DNA of 5,849 bases from Bacteroidota bacterium (GTDB lineage: Bacteria > Bacteroidota > Bacteroidia > Chitinophagales > LD1), in NCBI GenBank assembly GCA_018267355.1, contig JAFDYP010000594.1:1-5849 (forward strand), given 5' to 3'. The notes below the pieces were generated by a model. That model was not told where the DNA came from, searched no databases, and saw only the letters and a list, made by a program, of their open reading frames with translations. Positions 1 to 5,831 of the stretch are shown one piece after another; position 1 is the stretch's first letter; the number at the start of each line of letters is the position of its first letter. Made by a program: the position numbers and the translations under genes.

Positions 1-704
1 ACCAACTCTGGAACCTCCAGCAGATAGATACCAAAGTAGACAAGATAAAGATCCTGAAGGGTGAGCTCCCTGAGGAAGTACAAATACTCGAAGACGTGAT
101 AGCCGGCCTCAACGTGCGCCTGGGCCACCTGAATGAAGAACTGGCTGAGCTGGACGAGGAAGTAGCCAACCGCAAGAATGCGAAGGCGATGGCCAAGGAG
201 CTGATCACCCGCTATGAGAAGCAGCAAAACACGGTGAAGAACAACCGTGAGTTTGAAGCACTGAGCAAGGAGATAGAGCTGCAGAAGCTAGAGATCCAAC
301 TCTCAGAAAAGAAGATCACCGACGCTACGGGCAAGACTGATATCAAGAAAGGCCTGATAGAAGAAACTGAGGGCAATATCGCTACACGCGAGAAAGAACT
401 GAAGGCTAAGAAGAAAGAGCTCGATAAGATCATAGCTGAGACCGAGAAAGAAGAAGACGAGCTGAAGAAAGAGTCTGACAAGGCTGCCAAGAAGGTAGAA
501 GAGCGCCTGCTGAAGGCCTACCACCGCATACGTGGTGCCTACCGCAATGGCCTGGCTGTAGTAGCCGTACTCCGCGATAGCTGCGGTGGCTGCTATGCTA
601 AGATACCACCACAGCGCCAGGCTGAGATCCGCTCTAAGCGTCGTATCATCACCTGCGAGCACTGCGGCCGTATACTGGTGCACATAGGTGACGCAGAGAA
701 GTAA
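1..704 (+). CDS. Coiled-coil C4-type zinc-ribbon protein, 5' end missing
   Basis: The reading frame is open from the left edge (first whole codon at base 3) to the TAA at 702-704, giving 233 visible residues; the true start lies upstream. A GTG at 96 is in frame, but the preceding codons read as ordinary coiled-coil protein (a GELPEEVQILED stretch), so it is not the start. Roughly the first 170 visible residues are Lys/Glu-rich heptad-like helix, typical of a long antiparallel coiled coil. The C-terminus carries two CxxC knuckles, at visible residues 194/197 (CGGC) and 218/221 (CEHC), which should bind one zinc. This is the architecture of the C4-type zinc-ribbon family found throughout Bacteroidota, often encoded next to a Nif3-like gene; any such neighbour is outside the window. 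A role in nucleic-acid or protein binding is usually suggested, but the molecular function is not established. A terminator follows 24 bases after the stop. Confidence 0.9.
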   Translation, partial: QLWNLQQIDTKVDKIKILKGELPEEVQILEDVIAGLNVRLGHLNEELAELDEEVANRKNAKAMAKELITRYEKQQNTVKNNREFEALSKEIELQKLEIQLSEKKITDATGKTDIKKGLIEETEGNIATREKELKAKKKELDKIIAETEKEEDELKKESDKAAKKVEERLLKAYHRIRGAYRNGLAVVAVLRDSCGGCYAKIPPQRQAEIRSKRRIITCEHCGRILVHIGDAEK

Positions 705-727
705 ATAACGATCAACAACTAACTATA

Positions 728-753
728 AGCGGGATCATCGGTCCCGCTTTTTT
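728..753 (+). terminator. Rho-independent terminator after the zinc-ribbon gene
   Basis: A perfect 7-bp stem (AGCGGGA at 728-734 pairing with TCCCGCT at 742-748) encloses a 7-base loop and runs into a tract of six T (748-753). It starts 24 bases after the stop codon of the zinc-ribbon gene, in the correct orientation. It probably separates that gene from the acidic-protein/helicase unit. Confidence 0.85.
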
Positions 754-762
754 ATTGATAGC

Positions 763-768
763 AAGGAG
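763..768 (+). promoter_or_regulatory. Strong Shine-Dalgarno sequence for the acidic protein gene
   Basis: AAGGAG at 763-768 lies 6 bases before the ATG at 775, a near-ideal match to the anti-Shine-Dalgarno core. It fixes the start of the acidic protein gene. It stands out because Bacteroidota generally make little use of Shine-Dalgarno pairing, and the other starts in this window (2495, 4320, 4967, 5832) show nothing comparable. Confidence 0.65.
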
Positions 769-774
769 TAAAAT

Positions 775-1104
775 ATGATCACAGAACTCACATACGAAGA
801 GTACCTGGATACGATGTCAGAAGAGATGACAGACGTGACCGAGACTACAGATGCTACGGTAGATATATGGCCGTATGTAGCCCATCTGGTAAAGCATGGA
901 ATAGTAACTCAGGAGGTACTGGAGAAGCAAGAGGTAGAAATAGTCTACTGGAACGAGGATGAGACCTTTGAGCACGTACTGCTGCCTACTGACAAGGAGG
1001 AGGTCTTTGTAGTAGTAGTGGTAGACCTGGATGAAGAACTGGTGATAGGCCACCATATACTGGACCTGACCAATGAGGAGCAGGTCCCCCTGGAAGAAGA
1101 ATGA
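775..1104 (+). CDS. Small, highly acidic protein of unknown function, coupled to RNA helicase
   Basis: This is a 109-residue protein that I do not recognise as a named family. By my count it has 22 Glu and 9 Asp against 3 Lys and no Arg, so it is strongly negative at neutral pH. It has no signal peptide or membrane segment and is presumably cytoplasmic. After an acidic, Thr-rich N-terminal third come short hydrophobic strands alternating with acidic turns, including a WNEDETFEH stretch (about residues 59-67) and a run of five Val at 79-83, which suggests a compact beta-containing fold. The ATG at 775 has a strong AAGGAG 6 bases upstream. Its TGA (1102-1104) overlaps the helicase start (ATGA), so the two are probably co-transcribed and translationally coupled. 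The gene is very likely real given RBS, length and coupling. A regulatory or partner role for the helicase is inference from position and charge only. Confidence 0.85.
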   Translation: MITELTYEEYLDTMSEEMTDVTETTDATVDIWPYVAHLVKHGIVTQEVLEKQEVEIVYWNEDETFEHVLLPTDKEEVFVVVVVDLDEELVIGHHILDLTNEEQVPLEEE

Positions 1105-2420
1105 GCATGGATGTCGCCGCCATACTCTCCCGCCTGAATATCGCCGCGCTCAATGAGATGCAGCAGGGCATGATGGAGGCTGTACCACAGTCGGAAAACG
1201 TGATACTGCTCTCTCCCACCGGCTCGGGCAAGACGCTCGGCTTTCTAATACCAGTGGCGGCGCTGATACAGCCGGATATGACCGGCGTACAGGCGCTGAT
1301 CGTAGTCCCCTCGCGTGAGCTCGCTATCCAGATCGAGAGCGTTTTTCGCCAGATGAGTACAGGCTACAAAGTAAATAGCTGCTATGGCGGGCACTCTGTA
1401 CGTACAGAGGAAAATAATTTCAGCCACCCACCGGCGGTGCTGGTAGGTACACCCGGCCGCATCGGTCATCATATCCGCGCTCAAAATATTGATCTGAGCA
1501 GCGTAAACACCCTGGTGATGGATGAATTTGACAAGTCTCTGGAGCTGGGATTTCAGGAGGATATCGCTTTTATAGTATCAGAGCTGCCCGCACTGCGCAG
1601 AAAGGTACTGACATCGGCTACTGCGCTGGAGCGCATCCCTCCCTTTCTAAAAATACAACAGCCCAGGGTGCTTGACTTCACGCATGGGAAGACCTCTACC
1701 TCCGTACTAGCACTGAAGGCTGTACATGTACCTGAAGAACTGACACGTCCTGAGGGTCTGGCGTTTCTACTGAGCAAGCTGGGAGGTGAATCAAGCATCA
1801 TATTCTGCAATCACCGAGATGCCGTGAAAAGAGTGAGTGTACAGCTACGTAGTATGAATATAGCGCACGGTATCTACCACGGAGAGATGGAGCAGCCAGA
1901 CCGTGAGAAAGCACTCATCATGCTGCGCAATGGCAGTACCAATATACTCGTGACCACAGACCTGGCCTCGCGCGGACTGGATATACCTGAGATACGCCAC
2001 ATCATCCACTACCAGCTGCCGGTCACAGCAGAGGCGTTTACACATCGCAATGGCCGCACGGCCCGCATGCATGCCGATGGCACAGCCTATCTGCTACTGG
2101 AGAGCAAAGATCATATCCCGGCGTTTGTGGCCGGTGCTGTGGAAGAAGAAGCGCTGCCTGATCATTTTACCCCGCTACCCGAGCCGGAATGGAAAACGCT
2201 CTACATCGCCGCTGGCAAAAAGGACAAGATCAACAAGACCGATATTGTAGGCCTGCTCCTGCAAAAGGGTGGTTTACAAAAAGATGAAGTAGGCCGCATA
2301 GAGGTGCTGGATAAGGCTGCCTACGTAGCAGTCAGCTCTGCTAAAATCAGCAAGACGCTACGCGCAATAAGTGAACACAAGATCAAAGGCAAAAAAGTGC
2401 GATTTGCCATAGCGGATTAA
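1101..2420 (+). CDS. DEAD-box ATP-dependent RNA helicase, DbpA-like
   Basis: The 439-residue cytoplasmic protein has a complete superfamily-2 helicase core: Q motif with Gln21; motif I SPTGSGKT (38-45); Ia PSRELA (70-75); Ib TPGR (117-120); motif II DEFD (141-144) in place of DEAD; motif III SAT (172-174); motif V TTDLASRGLDIP (285-296); motif VI HRNGRTAR (315-322). The C-terminal ~75 residues (from about 365) resemble the RRM-like DbpA RNA-binding domain, with KINKTDIVGLL, YVAVSS and HKIKGKKVRF matching its conserved blocks. In Escherichia coli DbpA this domain directs the enzyme to 23S rRNA hairpin 92 during large-subunit assembly, so a ribosome-assembly role is likely but inferred. The DEFD and HRNGRTAR variants are familiar from Bacteroidota homologues and do not imply inactivity. 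The start at 1101 overlaps the upstream stop as ATGA; an in-frame ATG at 1107 is an alternative. No intrinsic terminator is evident after the stop. Confidence 0.95.
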   Translation: MSMDVAAILSRLNIAALNEMQQGMMEAVPQSENVILLSPTGSGKTLGFLIPVAALIQPDMTGVQALIVVPSRELAIQIESVFRQMSTGYKVNSCYGGHSVRTEENNFSHPPAVLVGTPGRIGHHIRAQNIDLSSVNTLVMDEFDKSLELGFQEDIAFIVSELPALRRKVLTSATALERIPPFLKIQQPRVLDFTHGKTSTSVLALKAVHVPEELTRPEGLAFLLSKLGGESSIIFCNHRDAVKRVSVQLRSMNIAHGIYHGEMEQPDREKALIMLRNGSTNILVTTDLASRGLDIPEIRHIIHYQLPVTAEAFTHRNGRTARMHADGTAYLLLESKDHIPAFVAGAVEEEALPDHFTPLPEPEWKTLYIAAGKKDKINKTDIVGLLLQKGGLQKDEVGRIEVLDKAAYVAVSSAKISKTLRAISEHKIKGKKVRFAIAD

Positions 2421-2494
2421 CACAGGTTTTACTTTGCTTTCATTACTTTTACGGGATGCCCGTCTTTGGCGAAACATTACACATCAACCCGTTT

Positions 2495-4144
2495 ATGAAA
2501 AAATCTTTGTCTTTGCTTCTGGTGCTATGCACTGCCGTGGTGGCGCACGCACAGTTTGCCTCACAGGTGATCTTTCAGCATTACTTTACCAAACCACAGA
2601 TAGACTCGATACTCGCTGCTCAGGGAGTACCATCAGGCATCCTGACTACCGTATATCCAGTAAAGACCTATAAAGTGATCTATAATACCGTAGCCGCAGA
2701 CAGCACACCTACTACTGCCTCAGGACTGCTGGTGGTGCCACAGGGTACACCGTGCGACGTACCTATGCTAAGCTATCAGCACAACAATGTATTTCGCAGA
2801 AATGATGCTCCCAGCAATTACAAATATGAGTGGTTCATCGGCCTGGCAGGTGGCTCACTGGGGCTCATCACTATGCTGCCGGACGGACTAGGCCTGGGTA
2901 GCGGACCGGGAGACCACCCCTTCCTCCAGCTGCAGTCAGAGGCTACTCCTGTAGTAGATATGCTGCGCGCGGTGCGTGAGACCGTAGATACCATGGGCGC
3001 TGCGTACAATCAGCAGCTCTTTCTGGCCGGTATCGCAGAGGGGGCATATGCCACTGTAGCTGCCAATCAGTATATACAAACCTACCTGCCCCAGATACAG
3101 GTGACTGGAGCAGGCGCCATAGCCGGATACTATGATCTGAGCGGCACTATGCAAAATGAAATGATCCTGTCTAATAACAACTATAATGACCCGTCATACC
3201 TGGCAGCACTCTTTCTGAGCTACAACCGCATCTACCATTATGCCGCCAGCGACTCCGATATTTTTGTGACTCCTTATGACAGTATCTTACCGGCACAGTA
3301 CAATGGCACCAGAGAAGCTTATCAGATCAATGGTGTGATGCCGTCAGTGCCTAATCAGGTGCTGCAGCAGGCTGTCATAGACACACTGCAGAATGACCCC
3401 AACAACTACTTTACTCAACTGCTCAGGAAAAATGACGCATATAACTGGACGCCCAATAACCCGATCAAGCTCTTCTTCTGTACAGCAGATGAGATCATAC
3501 CATGGCATCATACCGCGGTGGCTTATTCCCACTTTGTGAGCAATGGCGCAGTGACAGTAGATACCCTAAATGTGGGAAGTACTTATGACCATAACCTATG
3601 CGGCCAGTTCTCTACGCTCGCGGCTATCTCTGCTATACGCGGGCTGATCTTTGAGCCCATGGTAGCACATACCTCCTCTACACAGGCATCCTCGGCCAGT
3701 GCGGCAGATGGGTCGGCAAGTGTGCATGATACATTGGGCAATCCGCCATATCACTGGGTCTGGAGCAATGGTGATACCACATCCAGTATCTCGGGACTCA
3801 ATGCCGGAGTATACTACGTGACTACTACAGACCAGTCTCACTGCAGCCGTACAGACAGTGTGCGTGTTTCCTTTGTCAATGGTATCAATGACATCGCTGC
3901 GGCCTCGATCTCTGTCTATCCCAATCCTGCACATGACCGCATCATTGTAGATTACACCCAAGCCTCTGAGCAGCCTGTCAATATCGAGCTGCTCGATATA
4001 GGAGGCCACAGTCTGCTCTCTACTGCTGCCGGTGCCGGCGGCACTACGGTACTGGACCTGAGTGACCGCGCGCGGGGGGTGTATATCATCCGCATACGTA
4101 CCACTGCGGGCTCTGAGCTGCATAGCAAAATCGTACTATTATAA
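2495..4144 (+). CDS. Secreted lipase-like alpha/beta-hydrolase with SprB-like repeat and T9SS tail; catalytic Ser absent
   Basis: I chose the ATG at 2495 (549 residues) because it begins a textbook signal peptide: MKK, a Leu-rich core and a likely cut after AHA (residue 19). An in-frame ATG at 2456 would add 13 unlikely residues. Residues ~20-395 resemble the secreted lipase/esterase-type alpha/beta-hydrolases of Bacteroidota: HNNV (96-99) where homologues have HGTV, PDGLGLG (129-135), a DHP motif (140-142), the nucleophile-elbow region at 177-185, a TADE turn with Asp332, and a YDH motif with His366. The elbow reads G-I-A-E-G (179-183), so the nucleophilic Ser is Ala181. Residues ~405-460 contain a SprB-like repeat (PPYHWVWSNGDTTSSISGL, then a YYVTTTD strand). 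Residues 472-549 form a T9SS type-A sorting domain, opening with ISVYPNPAHD and ending KIVLL, which predicts export and surface attachment or release. Substrate unknown; possibly a binding protein rather than an enzyme. A terminator follows. Confidence 0.92.
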   Translation: MKKSLSLLLVLCTAVVAHAQFASQVIFQHYFTKPQIDSILAAQGVPSGILTTVYPVKTYKVIYNTVAADSTPTTASGLLVVPQGTPCDVPMLSYQHNNVFRRNDAPSNYKYEWFIGLAGGSLGLITMLPDGLGLGSGPGDHPFLQLQSEATPVVDMLRAVRETVDTMGAAYNQQLFLAGIAEGAYATVAANQYIQTYLPQIQVTGAGAIAGYYDLSGTMQNEMILSNNNYNDPSYLAALFLSYNRIYHYAASDSDIFVTPYDSILPAQYNGTREAYQINGVMPSVPNQVLQQAVIDTLQNDPNNYFTQLLRKNDAYNWTPNNPIKLFFCTADEIIPWHHTAVAYSHFVSNGAVTVDTLNVGSTYDHNLCGQFSTLAAISAIRGLIFEPMVAHTSSTQASSASAADGSASVHDTLGNPPYHWVWSNGDTTSSISGLNAGVYYVTTTDQSHCSRTDSVRVSFVNGINDIAAASISVYPNPAHDRIIVDYTQASEQPVNIELLDIGGHSLLSTAAGAGGTTVLDLSDRARGVYIIRIRTTAGSELHSKIVLL

Positions 4145-4169
4145 TACACCACACATAGATCATCCTACT

Positions 4170-4198
4170 AAGCCCTGCCTCCGGCGGGGCTTTCGTTT
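4170..4198 (+). terminator. Rho-independent terminator after the secreted hydrolase-like gene
   Basis: A 10-bp stem (AAGCCCTGCC at 4170-4179 with GGCGGGGCTT at 4183-4192, one T-G wobble) closes a 3-base loop and is followed by a T-rich tail (TTCGTTT). It begins 25 bases after the stop codon. It should insulate the sigma-factor operon downstream from upstream transcription. Confidence 0.85.
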
Positions 4199-4293
4199 AG
4201 GCACAACCGCCGTCACAAACCCGAAAATTTTGCTTTTTTCTTTGCCGAAGGAATCGCTTATTTTCTGTCGTCTTACGAGCAAACTATAAACAC

Positions 4294-4321
4294 CATATAG
4301 ATACCACTGCGACATATAGAT
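4294..4321 (+). repeat. Pair of 9-bp direct repeats (CATATAGAT) over the sigma-factor start
   Basis: CATATAGAT occurs at 4294-4302 and again at 4313-4321, 19 bases start to start; the second copy runs into the ATG at 4320. The intergenic stretch 4199-4319 otherwise holds no gene, and I could not place a convincing Bacteroidota promoter (TTTG / TAnnTTTG with correct spacing) in it. A spacing of about two helical turns could fit an operator or autoregulatory site, but the repeats are short and AT-rich, so chance is a real alternative. Confidence 0.3.
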
Positions 4322-4895
4322 GACTGAGGAGATGCTGCTGAAAGGGCTGCGTGAGCAAAATGCCACGGTCCTGCGCGAATTTGTCACGCAGTATCAGCAG
4401 CGCGTCTATAATACGGCTATCTCGTTTGTAAAGGACAGCAATGATGCCGAGGAGCTGGCACAAGATGTCTTTCTCACCGTTTGGAACTCGATAGACAATT
4501 TTCGCGGTGATGCCGCTCTCTCTACCTGGGTATACCGTATCACGGTGACCAAGTCACTGGACCTGATCAAATCCCGCTCGCGCAAGAAACGCCTCGGGTT
4601 TATCTTTTCCATAGCTGGTGAGAATACAGAGGTAGCGTCAAAAACGGTAAACTGGGTGCACCCCGGGGTAATAGAAGAAAACAGGGAGAAGGCGATGTAT
4701 CTCTTCCGCGCTATAGACTCCCTGCCCGAAAACCAGCGGGTCGCCTTTACCCTGAGCAAGGTGGAGCAAATGAGCCAGCGGGAGATAGCTGAGATCATGA
4801 AGCTCAATGAAGGCGCTGTAGAATCACTGCTGCAGCGGGCTAAACAAAACCTGCGGCGGGCACTGGAGGATATCTACAAGGAACTGCATGACTAA
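4320..4895 (+). CDS. ECF-family RNA polymerase sigma factor
   Basis: This 191-residue protein has the two-domain layout and length of an extracytoplasmic-function sigma-70 factor. Sigma region 2 spans about residues 20-90: FVTQYQQRVYNTA, the region 2.2 block DAEELAQDVFLTVW (42-55) for core-polymerase binding, and the region 2.3/2.4 block FRGDAALSTWVYRI (61-74) for promoter melting and -10 recognition. A linker with an HPGV motif (114-117), often seen in Bacteroidota ECF factors, leads to sigma region 4 (about 129-182): LPENQRVAFTLSKVEQMSQREIAEIM and a recognition helix around EGAVESLLQRAKQNL, which should read the -35 element. The ATG at 4320 is preferred over the in-frame ATG at 4332; neither has a strong Shine-Dalgarno. 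It heads an apparent operon with a small membrane protein and a Spy/CnrX-like protein, so it is presumably held inactive by the next gene product and released by an envelope signal. The target promoters are unknown. Confidence 0.95.
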   Translation: MTEEMLLKGLREQNATVLREFVTQYQQRVYNTAISFVKDSNDAEELAQDVFLTVWNSIDNFRGDAALSTWVYRITVTKSLDLIKSRSRKKRLGFIFSIAGENTEVASKTVNWVHPGVIEENREKAMYLFRAIDSLPENQRVAFTLSKVEQMSQREIAEIMKLNEGAVESLLQRAKQNLRRALEDIYKELHD

Positions 4896-4966
4896 GGTCA
4901 GGAAATCTTTAACAAGGCTAAACGAAGGAAAGGCTGGCGGATAGCGTCTATAAGAACAATACGGCC

Positions 4967-5299
4967 ATGAATAAGGAAAAATGGATAGAAGCCACGCTGC
5001 ATAGCGCAGACAGCATGGACCGGGCAAAGGCCCCGGACCTGGTGGCGCGCGTAGAGGCCAGGCTCGGGAGCAGGCAGGTCACTATGACCATCTCTACCGG
5101 CACGCTGTGGCGTATCGCGGCCTCTGTGGCACTGCTTATAGCATTGAATATTGCGACACTGACCAGCCATCCTGATACCGGCAGTGCGCATACCGGGCAT
5201 ATGCACGGACCGGAGGCGCTCTTTGGGCTGTCAGGCACCTCACATCAGGCAGATATCGGGGACTTATTTTTTGGCAGCGAAATGATGAACAATGAGTGA
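4967..5299 (+). CDS. Small single-pass membrane protein, probable anti-sigma factor
   Basis: This 110-residue protein has a cytoplasmic N-terminus of about 46 residues (MNKEKWIEATLHSADSMDRA, then PDLVARVEARL), one membrane helix (about 47-66) and an outer segment of about 44 residues. Such an N-terminus followed by a single helix is common for small proteins encoded right after ECF sigma genes in Bacteroidota; the amphipathic stretch at about 4-33 would be the sigma-binding part. The outer segment is His-rich (His68, 75, 78, 80, 93, with a GHMHG motif), suggesting metal contact. There is no zinc-binding HxxxCxxC motif, so it is not a classical ZAS anti-sigma. The frame is open upstream to 4922 but offers no ATG, GTG or TTG, which supports 4967 as the start, 71 bases after the sigma stop. 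Its last 8 bases overlap the next gene. The anti-sigma role is inferred from position and topology, not from a recognised domain. Confidence 0.85.
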   Translation: MNKEKWIEATLHSADSMDRAKAPDLVARVEARLGSRQVTMTISTGTLWRIAASVALLIALNIATLTSHPDTGSAHTGHMHGPEALFGLSGTSHQADIGDLFFGSEMMNNE

Positions 5300-5780
5300 G
5301 ATGCCCAAAATAAAAGCGCTGACCACCCTGGTAGTAGTACTGGTGATCGTGAATGTGCTTTCACTCGGCTATATCTGGTACGGCTACAGGTCGGTAGCAG
5401 ACCGGGGACCGCGTGACGGGCACGGACCGGGCGGATTGGTGCTGAAAGAACTTCAATTTGATCAAAAGCAGCAGGAGGAGTTTGAGAAACTACGTAATGA
5501 ACATCACACGGCAATGAGAAGCATAGGAGAACAAGAGCGGACACTGCACGATGAGCTATTCCGCAGCCTCTCGCGGGGCAGTGATACCTCTGCCTATGCA
5601 GACTCTCTCATACACCGCATAGCCATGCTGAGGATAGAAAATGAACAGATCACCTACCGCCACCTGGCACAGGTGCGCAGGATGTGCACTCCGGAGCAGC
5701 AGCAAAAATTTGACGAGATGATAGCGGAGACCATGGCCAAAAATGCACGCGGCCAGGGACCACCGGACAGACGGCCATAA
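5292..5780 (+). CDS. Membrane-anchored Spy/CpxP/CnrX-like periplasmic sensor or chaperone
   Basis: The 162-residue protein has one N-terminal uncleaved membrane helix (about 9-31: LTTLVVVLVIVNVLSLGYIW) and a charged helical periplasmic domain. A Gly/Pro-rich linker (RGPRDGHGPGG, 38-48) leads to LQFDQKQQEEFEKLRNEHH (54-72), a long helical middle region and CTPEQQQKFDEMI (132-144). The two FDQ / TPEQ blocks correspond to the LTxxQ-type repeats of the Spy/CpxP and metal-resistance (CnrX, ZraP) families, which fold as all-helical hooked hairpins and bind metal or unfolded protein. Length and layout suit a heavy-metal-sensor family member. His44, 71, 72, 86, 108 and 124 and the single Cys132 are possible ligands, unproven. 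The start at 5292 overlaps the upstream gene by 8 bases (ATGAGTGA), implying coupled translation; an ATG at 5301 is an alternative. Placed after a sigma factor and its likely anti-sigma, it probably senses or buffers envelope stress. Confidence 0.87.
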   Translation: MSEMPKIKALTTLVVVLVIVNVLSLGYIWYGYRSVADRGPRDGHGPGGLVLKELQFDQKQQEEFEKLRNEHHTAMRSIGEQERTLHDELFRSLSRGSDTSAYADSLIHRIAMLRIENEQITYRHLAQVRRMCTPEQQQKFDEMIAETMAKNARGQGPPDRRP

Positions 5781-5831
5781 TTATTCAAAGACAGTTTCAC
5801 ATCGTACTAAACCCTTATTAAATTTCAAATC

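Noticed and set aside
96..98. GTG as the start of the zinc-ribbon gene
   Set aside because: The frame is open to the left edge and the codons before it encode family-like coiled-coil sequence, so the gene is 5'-truncated by the window.
1009..1023. GTA-rich run (five Val codons) as a microsatellite or phase-variation tract
   Set aside because: It is only five codons, in-frame triplets, interrupted by GTG, and reads as a plausible beta strand; slippage would not shift the frame.
1521..1532. DEFD in place of DEAD as a sign of an inactive helicase
   Set aside because: The catalytic Asp-Glu and final Asp are kept, all other motifs are intact, and this variant is familiar in Bacteroidota homologues.
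2403..2436. Possible Bacteroidota promoter (TTTG at 2403, TACTTTG at 2430) before the hydrolase gene
   Set aside because: The -7 element is one base short of TAnnTTTG and the 23-base spacing is at or beyond the usual range; suggestive only.
2434..2673. Open frame overlapping the start of the secreted hydrolase gene
   Set aside because: It lies in another frame over the signal peptide and N-terminal domain, has no recognisable features and no ribosome site.
3596..4123. Long minus-strand open frame (175 codons)
   Set aside because: It lies wholly opposite the SprB-like repeat and T9SS tail, which are clearly coding on the plus strand; its translation shows no domain.
4229..4266. TTTG boxes and TATTTTCT before the sigma factor as a promoter
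   Set aside because: The available TTTG copies give spacings of 14 or 26 bases, and the -7 match is poor.
4406..4807. Minus-strand open frame opposite the sigma factor
   Set aside because: The plus strand has complete sigma regions 2 and 4; the antisense frame has no initiation signal or recognisable motif.
5795..5826. TTTC-N20-TAAATTTC resembling a -33/-7 promoter before the last gene
   Set aside because: Spacing fits, but both elements lack the final G and the start site would fall on or next to the ATG; not strong enough to call.
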